Source: Flavobacteriaceae bacterium
Lineage (GTDB): Bacteria > Bacteroidota > Bacteroidia > Flavobacteriales > Weeksellaceae
Assembly (NCBI GenBank): GCA_031273305.1
Contig: JAISSC010000105.1
Location: 1 to 5,203, forward strand
Direction: 5' to 3'
Length of the DNA stretch: 5,203 nucleotides
The notes under the pieces were generated by a model. That model saw only the letters and a list, made by a program, of their open reading frames with translations, ran no database searches and had not been told where the DNA came from. Every line of letters starts with the position of its first letter. The stretch's first letter is position 1. The translations under genes were made by a program, and so were the position numbers. Shown here piece by piece: positions 5,156 through 5,203 of the stretch.

Positions 5156-5203
5156 AAGGATTTTACGACTCTATAAATGAGCCTATGGTATCTCACGAAC
5201 GTA
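5093..5203 (+). mobile_element. IS30-family transposase, internal fragment running off the edge
   Basis: From 5098 to the window end one frame reads MEKRIRKHIMDDQWSPEQIK (20 residues), then GFYDSINEPMVSHER. The W-SPEQI-G pattern followed by V/I-SHE is the signature found upstream of the catalytic core in IS30-family transposases. It normally lies roughly a quarter to a third of the way into the protein. The N-terminal helix-turn-helix region and any left terminal inverted repeat are absent, because fkbM sequence begins directly to the left. This is therefore a 5'-truncated copy rather than a clean insertion. The catalytic DDE part would lie beyond the right edge. The Met at 5098 is most likely internal and not a true start. 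Confidence 0.8.

Overview
The window looks like a piece of an A+T-rich chromosome from the phylum Bacteroidota. Three things support this: promoter boxes of the Bacteroidota type (TTG, about 19 bases, then TAnnTTTG) and no Shine-Dalgarno sequences; a DEAD-box helicase with an arginine/aspartate-rich linker and a DbpA-type RNA-binding tail; and a small periplasmic heavy-metal-associated protein ending in a CCQYER tail. The family or genus cannot be fixed from this sequence alone.

Layout, left to right. Positions 1-537 contain no recognisable gene. They hold a probable promoter facing left out of the window (74-102, minus strand), two copies of a 27-base repeat, and a G+C-rich, highly self-complementary block (about 237-328) that may be a structured RNA of the kind scattered between genes in this phylum. 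Guanylate kinase (gmk, 538-1173) follows. Next is a DeaD/CsdA-like RNA helicase (1368-3077) with a textbook promoter just upstream. A secreted HMA-domain metal-binding protein (3168-3506) ends at a strong hairpin terminator (3572-3604). A second gene-poor stretch (3507-4025) carries spaced direct repeats in front of a META-domain lipoprotein (4026-4544). The window closes with the first 120 codons of an FkbM-family methyltransferase (from 4733), which runs out of frame into the interior of an IS30-family transposase (about 5093 to the edge).

All genes are on the plus strand, but the gaps between them are roughly 90-520 bases and separate promoters can be proposed for several. They look like independent units rather than one operon. 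gmk and the helicase are housekeeping functions (GMP to GDP; RNA remodelling). The HMA protein and META lipoprotein are envelope proteins. The broken methyltransferase is typical of polysaccharide or glycan loci and marks the start of a more mobile, rearranged region on the right.

No new multi-gene system is visible. The most informative observations are the fkbM/IS30 breakpoint, the structured G+C-rich block upstream of gmk, and the regularly spaced repeats upstream of the META lipoprotein.
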